From the NCBI GenBank assembly GCA_910587405.1, contig CAJUKS010000001.1, positions 62,001 through 126,000 of the forward strand: DNA of 64,000 bases, read 5' to 3'. How positions within the stretch are numbered: the stretch's first letter is position 1; each line of letters starts with the position of its first letter. Of this stretch, positions 15,384 through 24,147 are shown piece after piece. The DNA comes from an uncultured Alphaproteobacteria bacterium (GTDB taxonomy: Bacteria; Pseudomonadota; Alphaproteobacteria; RF32; CAG-239). The translations under genes and the position numbers were made by a program. A model generated the notes under the pieces. It did no database searches. It saw only the letters and a list, made by a program, of their open reading frames with translations, and was not told the DNA's origin.

Positions 15384-17732
15384 TTATGCCTTTTTGACGT
15401 AATCTTTCAACAGCTTTTTGTGACCGGCGCGGTCAAACCAGATTTCCAACTTATTACCCTCAATTTTCAGCACTTTTCCGTAACCGAAAGTTTCGTGAAA
15501 GATGCGGGAACCGACCGGTGTGTCGGAGGCGTCGTTTTTGGCCTTTTGTTTGGCACGGTACATGCTGCCGCTCCAACCGAAATCGTCACGGACATAACTG
15601 AAACGTTCGCTGTCGTGAACGACTTGTTCGTCCGCAGCCTGTTTCTGATTGTACCAGTTGGAACTGCTTTTGTATTTGCTGCTCCAGTTGTTGGAATAAC
15701 TTGCGCCGCCGTTGCCGAAATAAGCCGCGGCCTGATTGCAGATCTCGATGTTTGCGGGCGGAAGCTCATTGATAAAACGCGACGGCATGTTGTTTTGCCA
15801 CTGACCGTAAATCCGCCGGTTGAGCGCCGTCAGAATATACAGCTTTTGTTTGGCACGGGTCATGGCAACATAGGCCAGCCGCCGCTCTTCTTCCAACGAA
15901 TTGCTGCCGCCTTCGTCGAGAGCCCGCTGATGCGGGAACAGCCCTTCTTCCCAACCGGGCAGAAAAACGGCGTCAAATTCCAGTCCCTTGGCCGAATGCA
16001 ACGTGATCAGCATCACTTTGTTGGTATCGAAATTATTGTCGGTGTCCATCACCAGACTGACATGTTCCATGAAGTCGTTTAAAGTCGGATATTGCGCGGT
16101 GTCGCTCATGACGTTGATCAGTTCTTTGAGGTTTTCGATTCTTCCTTCGGCTTCGGCAGATTTGTCGTTTTTCAGCATTTCCATATAGCCGGAATCTTCC
16201 AGCACCTGAGCGGCCAGATCATCGGGAGACACCGCGTTAATGATTTGCCGCCATTGGTAGAAATTGGCGATCAGCTGTGCGGCGTTGGTTTTGACTTTGC
16301 CGCTCAAAGTTCCTTCGGCAAGCATTTTTTCAATTGCCATAAACATGGAAATATGGTTGGTGCGGGCCTCAATCTGAAATTTTTCGATTGTTTTGGCGCC
16401 GATGCCGCGCGCCGGTTTGTTAATGATACGTTCCAAAGCCAGATCGTCGGCCGGTTGCATCACCACGCGCAAATAGGCGAGGGCATCGCGGATTTCGGCC
16501 CGTTCATAGAATTTCGGACCGCCGATGACCTGGTAGGGGATTGCTTCGGCAATGAATTTCTCTTCAAATTCCCGGGTTTGCGCGGCGGTGCGTACTAAAA
16601 TGGCCATTTGGCTGTATTCGGTACCGTCCCGGCGCAGGTTTTCGATTTCGTCGGCAATATAGGCGGCTTCTTCCGAACCGCTGTAGGTGCTGACGACTTT
16701 TATTTTGGCGTTGTCGCAGCGGGCGGCGGGCGAGTTCTCGGCCACTTTCAGCGTTTTGCCGAGGCGTCCCTGATTATGGCGGATCAAAGCGGAGGCGGCG
16801 GCCAGAATGTTGGCGGTGGAACGATAGTTGCGCTCCAGCCGTACCACTTTGGCGTCGGCAAAATCTTTTTCAAAACGCAGGATGTTTTCGATTTCGGCGC
16901 CGCGCCACGAATAAATCGACTGGTCGTCATCGCCGACGCAGCACAAGTTGCGATATTTTTGGCAAAGCAGGCGCAGAAACAGATACTGGGTGACGTTGGT
17001 GTCCTGATACTCATCGACCATGATGTATCTGAAACGTTCCTGATACTGGTCCAAAATTTCGGAATCCGACATCAAGATGCTCAGCGTATAGAGCAGGATG
17101 TCGCCGAAGTCGACGCAATTGAGTTCGAGCAGACGGGCCTGATACTTTTTATAAACTTCGGTGACGACGTTGGCGCGAAAACCGCTGTCAATTTTATCCA
17201 CGGTCAATCCTTTGTCTTTCCATAGCTGGATCTTGTCCAAAATTGATTGCGGCGGATATTTCTTGTCGTCGATTCCTTCTGCTTCAAGAATTTGTTTGAT
17301 TAAACGGCGCTGGTCGTCTTCGCCGAGAATGGTAAAGTTGCTCTTTAAACCGACGACTTCGGCATGGCGGCGCAGAATTTTGGCGGCAATGCCGTGAAAA
17401 GTTCCCATCCAGACCGAATCTGCAATATTGCCGATCAGTCCGTGGGCACGGTTTTGCATCTCGCGTGCGGCACGGTTGGTAAAAGTCACCACCAGGCAGT
17501 TCCACGGGTTTGCTTTCATGGTGGCCAAGATATAGGCCAGCCGGGCGGTCAGCACTTTGGTCTTGCCGGTGCCGGCGCCCGAAAGCACCAGCAAAGGGCC
17601 TTCGGTGGTGGTGGCGGCCAGTTTTTGTTCGGGATTAAGCTGTTCCAGCCACGGCAGTTCGGGCATCAGCCGGGCGGTATTGTCATAAGTGGCCGCAGGC
17701 TCTTCGCAGGCCAAATCAAATATGTCGTTCAT
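15384..17732 (-). CDS. UvrD/PcrA-type ATP-dependent DNA helicase
   Basis: Superfamily 1 3'-5' helicase, 782 residues, used in nucleotide excision repair, mismatch repair and removal of recombinase filaments. The N-terminus has LNPEQKLAA (Q motif) and Walker A GAGTGKTK, then TFTNRAAREM (Ia), VDEYQDTN (Walker B), GDDDQSIYSWRGA (III), LERNYRST (IV), TLHSAKGLEFD (V) and VAMTRAK (VI). The C-terminal 40 residues carry the PcrA/UvrD tudor-like tail (GSRIFHETFGYGKV). Length is slightly above E. coli UvrD (720). The ATG at 17732 has only a weak upstream ribosome site. It is divergent from the MoxR gene. Whether it is called uvrD or pcrA is a naming matter. Confidence 0.93.
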   Translation of the reverse strand: MNDIFDLACEEPAATYDNTARLMPELPWLEQLNPEQKLAATTTEGPLLVLSGAGTGKTKVLTARLAYILATMKANPWNCLVVTFTNRAAREMQNRAHGLIGNIADSVWMGTFHGIAAKILRRHAEVVGLKSNFTILGEDDQRRLIKQILEAEGIDDKKYPPQSILDKIQLWKDKGLTVDKIDSGFRANVVTEVYKKYQARLLELNCVDFGDILLYTLSILMSDSEILDQYQERFRYIMVDEYQDTNVTQYLFLRLLCQKYRNLCCVGDDDQSIYSWRGAEIENILRFEKDFADAKVVRLERNYRSTANILAAASALIRHNQGRLGKTLKVAENSPAARCDNAKIKVVSTYSGSEEAAYIADEIENLRRDGTEYSQMAILVRTAAQTREFEEKFIAEAIPYQVIGGPKFYERAEIRDALAYLRVVMQPADDLALERIINKPARGIGAKTIEKFQIEARTNHISMFMAIEKMLAEGTLSGKVKTNAAQLIANFYQWRQIINAVSPDDLAAQVLEDSGYMEMLKNDKSAEAEGRIENLKELINVMSDTAQYPTLNDFMEHVSLVMDTDNNFDTNKVMLITLHSAKGLEFDAVFLPGWEEGLFPHQRALDEGGSNSLEEERRLAYVAMTRAKQKLYILTALNRRIYGQWQNNMPSRFINELPPANIEICNQAAAYFGNGGASYSNNWSSKYKSSSNWYNQKQAADEQVVHDSERFSYVRDDFGWSGSMYRAKQKAKNDASDTPVGSRIFHETFGYGKVLKIEGNKLEIWFDRAGHKKLLKDYVKKA

Positions 17733-17832
17733 TGTCAGGATACTTCTTGTTTTTTTATTTGTCTCCGCCTATATTATATTATTATTGATCTAAATAAAAG
17801 CGCTTTATTAAACTATAAACAAGAGGATAGTT

Positions 17833-18804
17833 ATGTCAGAGACACGCGATAAAATCATCGGCTTAAAGAAATACATGGAAAGCAGAATCATCGGTCAGAG
17901 GGATTTGGTGAAAAAAATGATCATCACCCTGTTGGCCGAAGGACACGCTTTGGTCGAAGGGGCGCCCGGTCTGGCCAAAACCAAGGCGGTCAAAACGCTT
18001 GCCGACGGTATTTCCGCCAGTTTTAACCGGATTCAGTTTACGCCCGACCTGCTGCCGTCGGATATTACCGGAAGCGAGATTTACGTCAGTCAGAAAGGCG
18101 AGTTCGAATTTCGCAAGGGGCCGATTTTTGCCAACTTGGTTTTGGCCGATGAAATCAACCGCGCGCCGGCCAAGGTTCAATCGGCATTGCTTGAAGCGAT
18201 GGCGGAACGTCAGGTCAGCGTCGGCGGACAGCGTTTTTTGCTGCCGCGTTTGTTTATGGTGATGGCAACCCAGAACCCGATTGAGCACGAAGGTACCTAC
18301 AATCTGCCCGAAGCCCAGTTGGATCGTTTTTTAATGTATATCCGCATTGATCAGCCGGGTGCCGAAGACGAACACAAGATATTGGAGTTGGTCCGCGGCG
18401 AAGGGACACTCAGTACGCCGAATCTGCAAAAAAGTTTTGACAAGATCGAAATTGCCGATGTGGAAGCGGCAACGCGGGAAGCGCTGTCGGTGCATATCAG
18501 CAAGGAACTGGAAGAATATCTGGTCCAGTTGATTGTGGCGACCCGCAAGCCGGAAAAATATGATCAGGAATTGGCGGGGATGGTGATGTTCGGCGCCAGT
18601 CCGCGGGCGACAATCGCCCTGGACCGTTGCGCAAAAATCAATGCCTGGCTGGACGATCGCGATTTTGTAACGCCGGAAGACATTCATGCCGTGGTCTATG
18701 ATGTTTTGCGCCATCGGATTATCCTGAGTTTTGAAGCTCAGGCAGAAGGTTACAGTACCGATGACATTATCGGCCGTCTGCTCAATTTGGTACCGCTGCC
18801 GTAA
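17833..18804 (+). CDS. MoxR-family AAA+ ATPase
   Basis: A 323-residue AAA+ chaperone-like ATPase. Walker A is GAPGLAKTK and Walker B LVLADEINRAP, with sensor ATQNP and arginine-rich LDRFLM. MoxR proteins work with von Willebrand-type proteins in metal insertion or assembly of envelope complexes. Ribosome site AAGAGGATAGTT. It is followed after 26 bases by the DUF58 gene, the standard partner, so the two form an operon. The BatA/BatB and transglutaminase genes often found in such loci are absent here. Confidence 0.93.
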   Translation: MSETRDKIIGLKKYMESRIIGQRDLVKKMIITLLAEGHALVEGAPGLAKTKAVKTLADGISASFNRIQFTPDLLPSDITGSEIYVSQKGEFEFRKGPIFANLVLADEINRAPAKVQSALLEAMAERQVSVGGQRFLLPRLFMVMATQNPIEHEGTYNLPEAQLDRFLMYIRIDQPGAEDEHKILELVRGEGTLSTPNLQKSFDKIEIADVEAATREALSVHISKELEEYLVQLIVATRKPEKYDQELAGMVMFGASPRATIALDRCAKINAWLDDRDFVTPEDIHAVVYDVLRHRIILSFEAQAEGYSTDDIIGRLLNLVPLP

Positions 18805-18830
18805 GCAGCCGCAACGGCAGGAGGAGTGTT

Positions 18831-19781
18831 ATGCAAAAATTTGCCGAAATGGCGGCCGGTTGGTTCCGCCGCCGCGAAGAAAACGCCGGAGGTCTGTATG
18901 CATCGCTGGAAGAACTGATGGAACAGCGAAAGAATCTGGCATATCTCCGCCAAAGCGGCAAAATACAGCCTTCGGACCGTGCCGGCGAGGTAAAGTCGGC
19001 TTTTAAGGGACGCGGCATCGAAATGGAAGAAATCCGCGCCTACAGTTTCGGGGATGACGTGCGCGATATTGACTGGCGGGTTACGGCGCGCAAGAAAAGC
19101 CCTTATACCAAAATTTATGCCGAAGAAAAAGACCGTGAAATTTATGTGCTGCTCGATTTGTCGCCGAGCATGGTTTTCGGAACCCGCAAGGAACTGAAGT
19201 CGGTCACTGCCAGCAAGGCGGCTGCTTTGATCGGCTGGCTGGCGCAGGAAAATAAAGACCGATTCGGCGCGGCCCTTTATGACGGGAAAGAAACCTGGAC
19301 GTTTAAGCCGCAGCAAAACCGCGCTCATCTGTTGGCGGTTTTGAAAAAAATTTCGGAAACCGGGCGCAAAGTTTTGCCCAACGCGGGAAAGGCCAAAGCG
19401 GACGATGGCCTGACGCGGCCGTTGCAGTTGATGACCAAAATGATCAAAAGTCAGGCGGCGGTGTTTGTGATCAGTGATTTTGCCTTTTTTGACGATGCGG
19501 CTCGCAAAGCGCTGGCTGCGTTAGCCAAAAAAAGCCAGGTTTTTTGTATTAACATTTTTGATATGTTGGAAGAACTGGCGCCGAAAAGCGGGGAATATAT
19601 GGTGGAAAACAACGGCGAAACGTTGGTGTTTGACAGCCGTCCGCCGTCTTTCCGCAAAGAATATCAGAACTTTTTTACCCTCCGAAGGGCAGCCGTGCGC
19701 GATTTTTGCCGCAAATTCAATTGCCGGTACATGGAAGCCCGGACCGATGTTGAACTGTTTCGCCAGTTGAAATTTATTTAA
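18831..19781 (+). CDS. DUF58 / vWA-like domain protein
   Basis: A 316-residue soluble protein of the DUF58 family. The diagnostic segment is GDDVRDIDWRVTARKK followed by the von Willebrand A-like DLSPSM (MIDAS-type DxSxS) and later VISDFAFFDD. It probably binds the upstream MoxR ATPase as adaptor. A strong site GGCAGGAGGAGTGTT precedes the start. Function beyond MoxR partnership is unknown. Confidence 0.9.
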   Translation: MQKFAEMAAGWFRRREENAGGLYASLEELMEQRKNLAYLRQSGKIQPSDRAGEVKSAFKGRGIEMEEIRAYSFGDDVRDIDWRVTARKKSPYTKIYAEEKDREIYVLLDLSPSMVFGTRKELKSVTASKAAALIGWLAQENKDRFGAALYDGKETWTFKPQQNRAHLLAVLKKISETGRKVLPNAGKAKADDGLTRPLQLMTKMIKSQAAVFVISDFAFFDDAARKALAALAKKSQVFCINIFDMLEELAPKSGEYMVENNGETLVFDSRPPSFRKEYQNFFTLRRAAVRDFCRKFNCRYMEARTDVELFRQLKFI

Positions 19782-19789
19782 CGGCGATG

Positions 19790-19818
19790 TTGACAAAAAA
19801 CGTTTTTGGTGATAATTT
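19790..19818 (+). promoter_or_regulatory. Promoter of the TPR gene
   Basis: TTGACA, 17-base spacer, TAATTT, placed 34 bases upstream of the ATG at 19852 in the gap after the DUF58 gene. Confidence 0.6.
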
Positions 19819-19851
19819 CAAATTCAAATTATTTTGTGAAGAGAGAAATTA

Positions 19852-20790
19852 ATGGTTAAGACAAATGAAAATAACGCATACCGAAGAGGTCAGGAGCTGT
19901 TGGACCAAGGTATGTACAAAGAAGCAATTGCCCAGTTTGACGAAGCAATTAAAGAACAGCCGCAATCTTGGAAAGCTCTTAATTCTAAAGGGTTTGCCCT
20001 GCAGAAATTGAGCAGATATACCGAAGCCGTCGAGTGTTTTGACAAGGCGCTGGAACTCAATCCGCAATCGGTTGAAGTCATTAATAACAAAGGCGTGACG
20101 CTGTCCATGCGCGGCCTGTATAAAGATGCCATTGCCCAGTTTGATCAGGCGGTGGTAAATGACCCGACGTCGCTCGAAGCTCTGAACGGCAAGGCGATTG
20201 CCCTGCAGCATATGTATTTGTACAAAGAAGCGTTGGATGTGTTGGAACAGGCAATGAAAATTGACAACAAACACACCCAGACACTGCTCAGCATTGCGGT
20301 AACGCTGCAAAAGCTGAAACAGTTTGAACGCGCGATTTCGTTCTTCAAAAAAGTTCTGACATACGATAAGTCGAACATCAAAGCGTGGAACGGTATCGGT
20401 GTAACATATCAGCTGATGGGTGATAACAATTCTGCTTTGAAATGCTTTACCAAAATTCTGAATATCAACAGTCGCGAAATTCAGGCATGGATCAGTATCG
20501 GTTTCGTTTATCAGAAAATGATGAAGTTTAACGATGCTCTTAAATGTTATAAAAAAGCGCAGATGATTAACGAAAACCGCTATCATCACAAGCTCTATGA
20601 CGGTCTGGCCAGTTGTTTGACCAAACTTTCCGAGTTTGATCAGGCGATTGAGATTTATAAACAGATCTTCCAGATCGAAGAAGGCAAGAAAAAGTGGGAT
20701 GCCCAGCGTTCGATTAAGTTTGTCAGCAAACTCAAACGCAAAAAGGCTACCGGAATGCTGCCTGATTTGGTACCTGCCGAAGAAGAATAG
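19852..20790 (+). CDS. Tetratricopeptide repeat protein
   Basis: A 312-residue protein made almost wholly of tandem 34-residue TPR units (about eight, from residue 8 to 285), each with the pattern A-x-x-x-F/Y-D-x-A-L-x-x-x-P as in YKEAIAQFDEAI and YTEAVECFDKALELNP. No signal peptide, so probably a cytoplasmic protein-protein scaffold. Codons for it look host-like. It has its own promoter and a strong terminator, so it is monocistronic. Partner unknown. Confidence 0.88.
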   Translation: MVKTNENNAYRRGQELLDQGMYKEAIAQFDEAIKEQPQSWKALNSKGFALQKLSRYTEAVECFDKALELNPQSVEVINNKGVTLSMRGLYKDAIAQFDQAVVNDPTSLEALNGKAIALQHMYLYKEALDVLEQAMKIDNKHTQTLLSIAVTLQKLKQFERAISFFKKVLTYDKSNIKAWNGIGVTYQLMGDNNSALKCFTKILNINSREIQAWISIGFVYQKMMKFNDALKCYKKAQMINENRYHHKLYDGLASCLTKLSEFDQAIEIYKQIFQIEEGKKKWDAQRSIKFVSKLKRKKATGMLPDLVPAEEE

Positions 20791-20808
20791 GCTTGACCCG
20801 AATTTTGA

Positions 20809-20836
20809 AACTCCCCGATTTTGGGGAGTTTTTTTG
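20809..20836 (+). terminator. Intrinsic terminator of the TPR gene
   Basis: AACTCCCC and GGGGAGTT enclose a GATTTT loop and are followed by seven Ts. Confidence 0.9.
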
Positions 20837-21016
20837 TATCCCGGAAAATTCCGTGCCCGCTGAGAATATGAAAAATTTCACTTGCTTTATTATATCTTTG
20901 GCTAAAATCCTTGATTATTTAGCCGTGAGAGGGGACGATTGTTGAGGCCGGAGGGGGGTATAATTTAACTTTACATCATTTTTCATTTAGCCTAAAGTTT
21001 TAGGAAGGGAGAAGAA

Positions 21017-21535
21017 ATGATGTTGCAAGTTTTGAAGAATGAGAAATTTTTGAAATACGGCCGGATATTGTTTGAGGTGGTGAGAGCGCTGTATTTTATC
21101 GGCTCGACTATAGTTGGATTTTTTGGTTTGGCAATATATACTGATCCTAAGTTTAAAACGAGTGTAACACAATCTATGTTGGATGGAGTGGCAAGTTTAT
21201 TCACCACTCCTGAGACGGTAGCATTTTTAGCGTATATTTTGGCTGTTTTCAGCTACAATAAGCGACAATTTCTTGCGCGGGCAACGTGGATATCCTTATC
21301 TATGACAGTGGTGTTTTTTATTATGAGCATCATATATTCTCTTATTCCTTTTCGTCATCAGTTGGAAACGGGTTCCATGTATATTTTCTTTGCTTCCGCT
21401 TTTTGGGGAATGGTCGGCTTGTGTTTGCCCAAAGACTGTTTCTTGGACCATCAGCCGACCCGTACCACCCAAGTGCTGAGGATAATTTTTTATTTTGCCC
21501 TTTTTTCCACTTATTTTGCTTTTTTGCTTAATTAA
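21017..21535 (+). CDS. Unknown four-helix membrane protein
   Basis: A 172-residue protein with about four hydrophobic helices (near residues 22-42, 66-84, 92-112, 120-140, with a fifth stretch at 150-170). No motif I recognise. It has an AT-rich leader with a TATAAT at 20959-20964 and a strong site AGGAAGGGAGAAGAA before the ATG. Base composition is lower in GC than most neighbours. Nothing in the neighbourhood hints at function; the next genes are convergent. Confidence 0.6.
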   Translation: MMLQVLKNEKFLKYGRILFEVVRALYFIGSTIVGFFGLAIYTDPKFKTSVTQSMLDGVASLFTTPETVAFLAYILAVFSYNKRQFLARATWISLSMTVVFFIMSIIYSLIPFRHQLETGSMYIFFASAFWGMVGLCLPKDCFLDHQPTRTTQVLRIIFYFALFSTYFAFLLN

Positions 21536-21544
21536 AAGCCCCGA

Positions 21545-21673
21545 TTATTTCCGCCGCGACTGTACCATAACTTGATATGTATCCCTATAGTTGGGATTTT
21601 TATCAACGATATAGTTGCGGTGGTTATCGGAAAAACGCATCATTTCGCCCTGAGGTTGGTTGATGTCGCTCAT
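21545..21673 (-). CDS. Possible 42-residue ORF, low support
   Basis: A minus-strand frame of 42 codons starting MSDINQPQGEMMRFSD, hydrophilic with a basic C-terminus (QSRRK). It lies after the hairpin at 21684-21710 and has no Shine-Dalgarno site, so it may be the remnant of a longer gene or chance. It is listed because the residue composition is protein-like and the stretch is otherwise empty. Confidence 0.22.
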   Translation of the reverse strand: MSDINQPQGEMMRFSDNHRNYIVDKNPNYRDTYQVMVQSRRK

Positions 21674-21683
21674 ACAAATAATA

Positions 21684-21710
21684 ATAAGCTCGCTGTTACA
21701 GCGAGCTTAT
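21684..21710 (-). terminator. Hairpin after the 41-residue ORF
   Basis: ATAAGCTCGCTG and CAGCGAGCTTAT form a 12-bp stem with a 3-base loop. On the minus strand TTATTATTATTTG follows, a loose T-rich tail. Confidence 0.5.
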
Positions 21711-21732
21711 TACAAAAATATTTTATAACTTG

Positions 21733-21858
21733 TCAAACTCCGGAAATTTTAAAAAGGACAAGAAGCAATATACAAATAGCAATCGGTGGAAAAACCAATG
21801 TAGCTATTAAAAAGATTTTAAGTTCTTTGTAAAATTGCTCTTTATCTGATTTTTGCAT
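21733..21858 (-). CDS. Candidate 41-residue single-helix membrane protein
   Basis: The frame begins MQKSDKEQFYKELK and runs into a hydrophobic helix (about residues 15-36, with a Pro-Pro kink) before KISGV and a stop. GGAGAA lies 9-10 bases upstream of the ATG, a plausible ribosome site. It follows the peptidoglycan-binding gene on the same strand after 112 bases and precedes a hairpin, so the two could be one transcript. The charge pattern (amphipathic head, one helix) fits small regulatory or toxin-like membrane peptides; no homologue is known to me. Confidence 0.45.
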   Translation of the reverse strand: MQKSDKEQFYKELKIFLIATLVFPPIAICILLLVLFKISGV

Positions 21859-21970
21859 TTCGCATATTCTCCGTTCTTAGATGATCAAGCAAATCAACGC
21901 ATGGTCGCTTTTTATTATTATCTCCCGTTATACTACCGTAATCGTTGTTATTCAAGTCCTTTTGGCTGTC

Positions 21971-22723
21971 TTAGATAATTACTGAATGACTTTTTCCGTT
22001 ATATCTTTTTTGCGGATAGTCCCAAAAATACTCTTTTACAATTCCAAGCAACAAGCCGTTCACTCGATCGGTGTCACTCATTTGCGCTAAATGACACTGT
22101 AATAGGGGGTGATAATAATCATCTGTGCCGGCAGCAGCTCCAGGGCCATATTTTTTTATGAGAGAGCTATTTGCTTTTTTCATATCTTGCCAGTGATCAT
22201 AGGCGATTTTTGTATCGGCAATAGCTCTTCCTATTTCATAAGTTCCCGGGGTAATCATCTTTAATATGGTATCGGCTTTATCGTTCTCGCGGCCGAAATA
22301 ATAAGCGGAGCGAAAACCGGTTTGCGGATCGGTTCGGACGATCGGAAGGGTTCCGTTAAAGCGGCCTTCCAGTTCTTCACGCAGGCTCAAGCCCGAAGTA
22401 TCGGGCAACGCTGTTGCAATCGGCCGGAAATTTTGCGGGTCACGGCTGAGTTGATTGAGTTTGCGGAGGGTTTCGCCGCCGGCTTTGATTACACCGTCCA
22501 CCTGCAGGCCGTGATCTTTCTGAAACTGTTTGATTCCGGCGATCAGGCTGTTGTCCAAACCGCCGTATCCCAGCCGGTTGAGTTGCTCTTGTATCTGCCG
22601 GACCGGTTCCGGTCCGGAGTCTGACAAAGCGTCAATCTGTCGGGCAAGCACCGGCGCAGCGAAGTTAAAGCGGTTGTGTTTGTCGTGGCGATTATTGTTA
22701 GTGTTTTGTAGTTTGTTAGTCAT
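21971..22723 (-). CDS. Peptidoglycan-binding domain protein, unknown C-terminal domain
   Basis: A 250-residue protein. Residues about 38-92 form a PG_binding_1 domain (VRQIQEQLNRLGYGG, then FQKDHGLQVDGVI). The C-terminal 150 residues are unfamiliar, with PQTGFRSAYYFGREND and a conserved-looking aromatic/His stretch near the end (DDYYHPLLQCHLAQ). There is no signal peptide, so if it acts on the wall it needs non-classical export, for example as a phage-like endolysin or secreted effector. The ribosome site is AAGGATAAAATAAA. A terminator-like hairpin lies in its leader. Confidence 0.65.
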   Translation of the reverse strand: MTNKLQNTNNNRHDKHNRFNFAAPVLARQIDALSDSGPEPVRQIQEQLNRLGYGGLDNSLIAGIKQFQKDHGLQVDGVIKAGGETLRKLNQLSRDPQNFRPIATALPDTSGLSLREELEGRFNGTLPIVRTDPQTGFRSAYYFGRENDKADTILKMITPGTYEIGRAIADTKIAYDHWQDMKKANSSLIKKYGPGAAAGTDDYYHPLLQCHLAQMSDTDRVNGLLLGIVKEYFWDYPQKRYNGKSHSVII

Positions 22724-22758
22724 TTTATTTTATCCTTGATTATACGTTTAAAACAAAA

Positions 22759-22783
22759 CCACCATAGCACACGGCTATGGCGG
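22759..22783 (-). promoter_or_regulatory. Terminator-like hairpin in the leader of the peptidoglycan-binding gene
   Basis: On the minus strand CCGCCATAG and CTATGGTGG pair (one G-U) around a 7-base loop and are followed by TTTTGTTTT, 36 bases before the ATG at 22723. The upstream gene on this strand has its own terminator at 22964-22988, so this second one may act as a transcription attenuator. Confidence 0.4.
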
Positions 22784-22963
22784 TCAAAAAAAGCCTGAAA
22801 CAGGACGGACCTGATTCAAGCTACGCGCGAATAATATCAAAGATACACCTAAAAGTAAATAATTTGTTAACTTTTATCCACAACTTTTTGTATAAATTTT
22901 GAAAGATCTGTTACCGAAGGTTTGCCAAAAAGCGATAGGGTGACAGTTTAAGCACAAGAAAAA

Positions 22964-22988
22964 GGCTCTCCGTATTTGACGGAGAGCC
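22964..22988 (-). terminator. Intrinsic terminator of the 94-residue membrane protein gene
   Basis: GGCTCTCCG and CGGAGAGCC form a 9-bp stem with a 7-base loop; on the minus strand TTTTTCTT follows. Confidence 0.8.
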
Positions 22989-23013
22989 GAGAGACGGATA
23001 GGGGGAAGTGTTG

Positions 23014-23298
23014 TCAGTCGACCGGTTGAGCCGGACGACGGGCGGCAACGCGTTGAGAGTCGGGTGCGGACGGACGGGCAACCGGCGCCTGATCGGCAAC
23101 CCGGGCGGCATCGCTGCTGTTGTCGTCAATTGCGCGTTTGGTTTCGTTGACCAGTTGTTCGGTGCCGGCGGCAATGTTGCTGCCGACTTCTTTAACCGTG
23201 GTGTCTTCGGTAATTCGGCCTTCGTAGATACCTCTGGCGACCAGATAGATGACCAAGATAAGTGCAACGTAAAAGATATATTTTAATATGGTTCCCAT
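23014..23298 (-). CDS. Small membrane-anchored protein, unknown
   Basis: A 94-residue protein with one N-terminal helix (about residues 5-23) and a hydrophilic, Ala/Pro/Arg-rich tail probably in the periplasm (RPSAPDSQRVAARRPAQP). The middle TVKEVGSNIAAGTEQLVNETKRAI is amphipathic. A good site (AGAGGAAAATGCC) sets the start. It lies downstream of the TPM/LemA pair on the same strand and ends at a clear terminator. No family recognised. Confidence 0.6.
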   Translation of the reverse strand: MGTILKYIFYVALILVIYLVARGIYEGRITEDTTVKEVGSNIAAGTEQLVNETKRAIDDNSSDAARVADQAPVARPSAPDSQRVAARRPAQPVD

Positions 23299-23454
23299 GG
23301 CATTTTCCTCTTTTTGTGAAAATATAACTGATTTTTAGATAAGCCGCAGTTGTCGCTTTTCAAGGTTTTGGGCGGAAATAAATTGATTTTGGCATTTAAG
23401 TTTGCACTTGCCGGCACCGGGGCAAAACATGGCCTGACGGTATTTAAAAATACC

Positions 23455-24135
23455 TCAAAATCGGCCGCCGGCACCACCGCCGCCAAAACTGCCGCCGCCG
23501 CCTCGGAACCCGCCGCCACCGCCGCCGCGGCGAAAGAAAGATCTGCCGCCGCCCAAAAAACGTCCGCGTCCCGAAAGAATAAGATAAATCATAAGCAAGG
23601 TCAGCAGAGTGGAAGCTGCATCTTCCAGCGGAGAGGCCTCTTCGTTCGCCAACCCCGGTTCACCGCCCGCCAATACCGTCATCACCGCTTTGGTTCCGTT
23701 AAGCAAAGCGGTGCCGTAGTCGAGATTGCGCTGCAACGGCGGAAAAACTTCCTGTCTCAAAATCCGGCCGGTCAGGCTGTCGGGTAAAATATCCTCCAGT
23801 CCGTAGCCGACTTCAATGCCGGCATAGCGGTCTTTGGGCGAAAGCAGAATCAACACGCCGTTGTCCTTGCCCTTTTGTCCCAGTTGCCAGCGGCGGGCCA
23901 GTTCGATCCCGTATTCGCGTCCGTTCCGTCCCCGCAGGTCTTTGACCACGGCAACGGCCACCTGATTGTTTTTGTCGGCGGCCAGCAGTTGCAGCAGCTG
24001 CGACTTTTGTTGCGGGGTGAGGACGCCGGCTTCATCAACCACTTGCCCGGTCAGGGGCGGATAATCGGTTTCCGCCGCCCGGACCGGGGTCATAAAAATA
24101 CAAAACAGTATGAATGCAAGGAGAATCTTTTTCAT
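23455..24135 (-). CDS. TPM-domain (YgcG-like) protein
   Basis: A 226-residue envelope protein with a signal peptide (residues 1-20), a TPM domain at about 26-150 (starting TGQVVDEAGVLTPQQ, with GVLILLSPKDRYAGIEVGYGLE), a membrane helix near 175-190 and a long Gly/Phe/Arg-rich tail. TPM domains are linked to membrane phosphatase or stress roles. It lies 12 bases after the LemA gene, the usual partner, so they form an operon. Confidence 0.9.
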   Translation of the reverse strand: MKKILLAFILFCIFMTPVRAAETDYPPLTGQVVDEAGVLTPQQKSQLLQLLAADKNNQVAVAVVKDLRGRNGREYGIELARRWQLGQKGKDNGVLILLSPKDRYAGIEVGYGLEDILPDSLTGRILRQEVFPPLQRNLDYGTALLNGTKAVMTVLAGGEPGLANEEASPLEDAASTLLTLLMIYLILSGRGRFLGGGRSFFRRGGGGGGFRGGGGSFGGGGAGGRF

Positions 24136-24147
24136 TTGACTTTCCGC

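Noticed and set aside
21572..21832. An 86-codon plus-strand frame
   Set aside because: Crosses the 21684-21710 hairpin and lacks a ribosome site; the minus-strand small ORFs in the same place fit better.
23460..23560. Short repeated GCC-rich units that might be a repeat array
   Set aside because: They encode the Gly-rich tail of the TPM protein; not a CRISPR or satellite.
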